In this document: positions 62,748-64,000 of the stretch, in pieces
Layout: each line of letters starts with the position of its first letter
Numbering within the stretch: position 1 is the first letter of the stretch
Origin: Bacteroidota bacterium
GTDB taxonomy: Bacteria; Bacteroidota; Bacteroidia; Bacteroidales; Lentimicrobiaceae
Length of the DNA: 64,000 bases
Assembly: GCA_023417935.1 (NCBI GenBank)
Contig: JAEZDY010000010.1
Span: 68,537-132,536 of the forward strand
Reading direction: 5' to 3'
Program-made: the position numbers and the translations under genes
Notes under the pieces: generated by a model
Told to the model about the DNA's origin: nothing
The model's input: the letters and a program-made list of their open reading frames with translations, nothing else
Databases searched by the model: none

Positions 62748-64000
62748 TCAATTCAAGCTCTTCACAAACAGATATCCTACCGCCACTTTCAATGTTGGAT
62801 CATGATAGGTCTTTGATAATTCATAATTGGCATTCAGATATTCATTCCAATCATCTGTGAAAATCTGAATGCTGTCGATCTTATCCAGATTGCGCGGATT
62901 AAGTATTTGAAAGCCTAGTTTGTTTGTACTTTCAAGCTGGGGTTCTTTTTCTTCAGTAAAGGGAGCATTTATTACCAGGATCTTGTCAGGATAGGTGGGC
63001 AACATCCTTGTGCGAAAAGTACTGGGATTGTTGGCTCTAAAGGTTGACTTATTCTGCTGAAAGTAATAGTTGTAGAATTTGTCGACCTGACTAATAACAA
63101 TCAGATTCTTTTCATCTTTCAGATCATTATGAAATAATCTGGCAGTCTGCCTGAAGTTCTCCTTGTTATATGAATGATAGTAATCATTGATAAAAAGAAG
63201 ATTAACCAGACTAGCAAGAATCACTACACCAACTATCCGGAAACGGGTTTTCTCCTTCAGTTGCTGATAGCCTGTCATGACCATTATCAATATGAAAGGT
63301 AATCCAGCGATGGTACTCTGCTTGTTTAAGATGGGCTTAAAGAAGGAAATAAAATAACTGAGTACGAATACAGCCAGAAAACTATAAAGGATCAGTAACT
63401 GGAAAGAATTCTGCTTAAGTCCATTCTCCCTTATTTTTTTAATGCCACTGATTACATACAAGATCAATCCTGCCAGTATAAAGAGAGTTGTAACCGGTTC
63501 TTTGCCTGTATAGACATAGAGGTAGTCGAAAAAATAGAATACAGAGGGTAATTCCATAAAATGCTGCCTTCCGCCTGTATGGAATATCATGGGAAGCCAT
63601 GGAATAAAGGCAATGCCGGTTACAATAAATGCAATGAGGCTGTTTTTGAAAACTGTTTTGTCAATTCTCTTTATGATAAACATGTGAAGTATCCATAAAC
63701 CCTGGGAAAATAGAATCAGAACCCCGTAATAGTGACAGTAAATATTGGCAATGCTGACTAATATGAATAATGCCAGAAACAAAATTTTCTTCTTTTGTTC
63801 TGTGTAGTTAATCAGGAGTAGGGTAGATAGCACCGAAAAGGTGAACAGGAAGATGTACATTCTTACTTCCTGGCTGTACTTTATATGGAAAAAGAAAACA
63901 GACAGCAATAAAGCAATTAATATAGCAGTGTTCTTTCCGGTTATTTTCCTGCTCAATAAGTATACTAACCATATACTCGCACAACCAACTATAGCAGATA
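62748..64000 (-). CDS. GT39-like membrane glycosyltransferase, 5' end beyond window
   Basis: The frame stays open to the right edge of the window, so the N-terminus is missing; the visible part has at least 417 residues. It has about eight membrane segments and one large C-terminal soluble part (about 90 residues). The segment IKYSQEVRMYIFLFTF contains the SxExR-like motif (QEVRMY) that follows the catalytic loop in GT39/PMT-type transferases. It is just upstream of the ACP operon on the same strand, with 60 bases between, and may share its pathway. Confidence 0.85.
   Translation of the reverse strand, partial: SAIVGCASIWLVYLLSRKITGKNTAILIALLLSVFFFHIKYSQEVRMYIFLFTFSVLSTLLLINYTEQKKKILFLALFILVSIANIYCHYYGVLILFSQGLWILHMFIIKRIDKTVFKNSLIAFIVTGIAFIPWLPMIFHTGGRQHFMELPSVFYFFDYLYVYTGKEPVTTLFILAGLILYVISGIKKIRENGLKQNSFQLLILYSFLAVFVLSYFISFFKPILNKQSTIAGLPFILIMVMTGYQQLKEKTRFRIVGVVILASLVNLLFINDYYHSYNKENFRQTARLFHNDLKDEKNLIVISQVDKFYNYYFQQNKSTFRANNPSTFRTRMLPTYPDKILVINAPFTEEKEPQLESTNKLGFQILNPRNLDKIDSIQIFTDDWNEYLNANYELSKTYHDPTLKVAVGYLFVKSLN

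Noticed and set aside
1..64000. CRISPR arrays and insertion sequences
   Set aside because: The tandem repeats seen have period 33-39 bases but no unique spacers, no cas genes and no transposase genes are present.

Overview
The window joins two kinds of DNA. Bases 1 to about 25,213 are most of an AT-rich temperate siphophage (HK97-like head, long-tail genes) read almost entirely leftward and running off the left edge. Bases 25,220 to 64,000 are ordinary Bacteroidota chromosome. The host assignment rests on gldH, the sdhC-sdhA-sdhB arrangement, Bacteroidota-type promoters (TTTG / TAnnTTTG) and the character of the housekeeping proteins. The prophage right end is marked by a tyrosine integrase and a displaced tRNA 3' end; an intact tRNA-Thr and terC follow.

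The central observation is that the phage late genes cannot be read with the standard code. Reading TAG as an amino acid (glutamine fits best) turns a wreck of short fragments into 23 intact, mostly overlapping genes with about 80 in-frame TAG codons: tail fibres, tail tip, tape measure, tail-assembly chaperone with a -1 frameshift, tail tube, tail terminator, HNH nuclease, connectors, capsid, protease, portal, both terminase subunits, a nuclease-like protein, a possible sigma-like regulator and a four-gene lysis cassette. None of these genes ends in TAG. The integrase, a 579-aa helicase and a four-gene accessory cassette contain no internal TAG, and the integrase and three cassette genes use TAG as their stop. 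The prophage therefore appears to use two codes, split by module. The two classes also differ in promoters: host-like -33/-7 boxes near the integrase, accessory cassette and a small membrane-protein gene, against a repeated GTATTTA motif 1-21 bases upstream of late gene starts. No suppressor tRNA or release factor was found in the window, so the decoder, if phage-encoded, lies beyond the left edge.

Phage layout, right to left (direction of transcription): attachment site and integrase (25.2-23.9 kb); small plus-strand membrane protein; lysis cassette (23.6-22.2 kb); a 0.6 kb non-coding control region; two small genes; helicase; nuclease-like and sigma-like genes; accessory genes (17.8-14.6 kb); terminase, portal, protease, capsid, connectors, tail genes (14.5-0 kb).

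Host layout: tRNA-Thr, terC, glnA, a polytopic membrane protein, an LPG-synthase-type flippase-like protein, Hsp20, a PLD-family cardiolipin synthase-like enzyme, a LytTR regulator, yicC-gmk-nadD, holB, the succinate dehydrogenase/fumarate reductase operon, two aminopeptidases P, an alpha/beta hydrolase, a PSP1 protein next to gldH, a class A PBP, several cell-surface membrane proteins including an MBOAT acyltransferase, and finally a tightly coupled five-gene operon (ACP, SDR, AMP-ligase, NodB-like deacetylase, AAC(3)-like N-acyltransferase) whose logic suggests N-deacetylation followed by ACP-dependent N-acylation of a glycan. Short tandem and palindromic repeats sit in several host intergenic regions.
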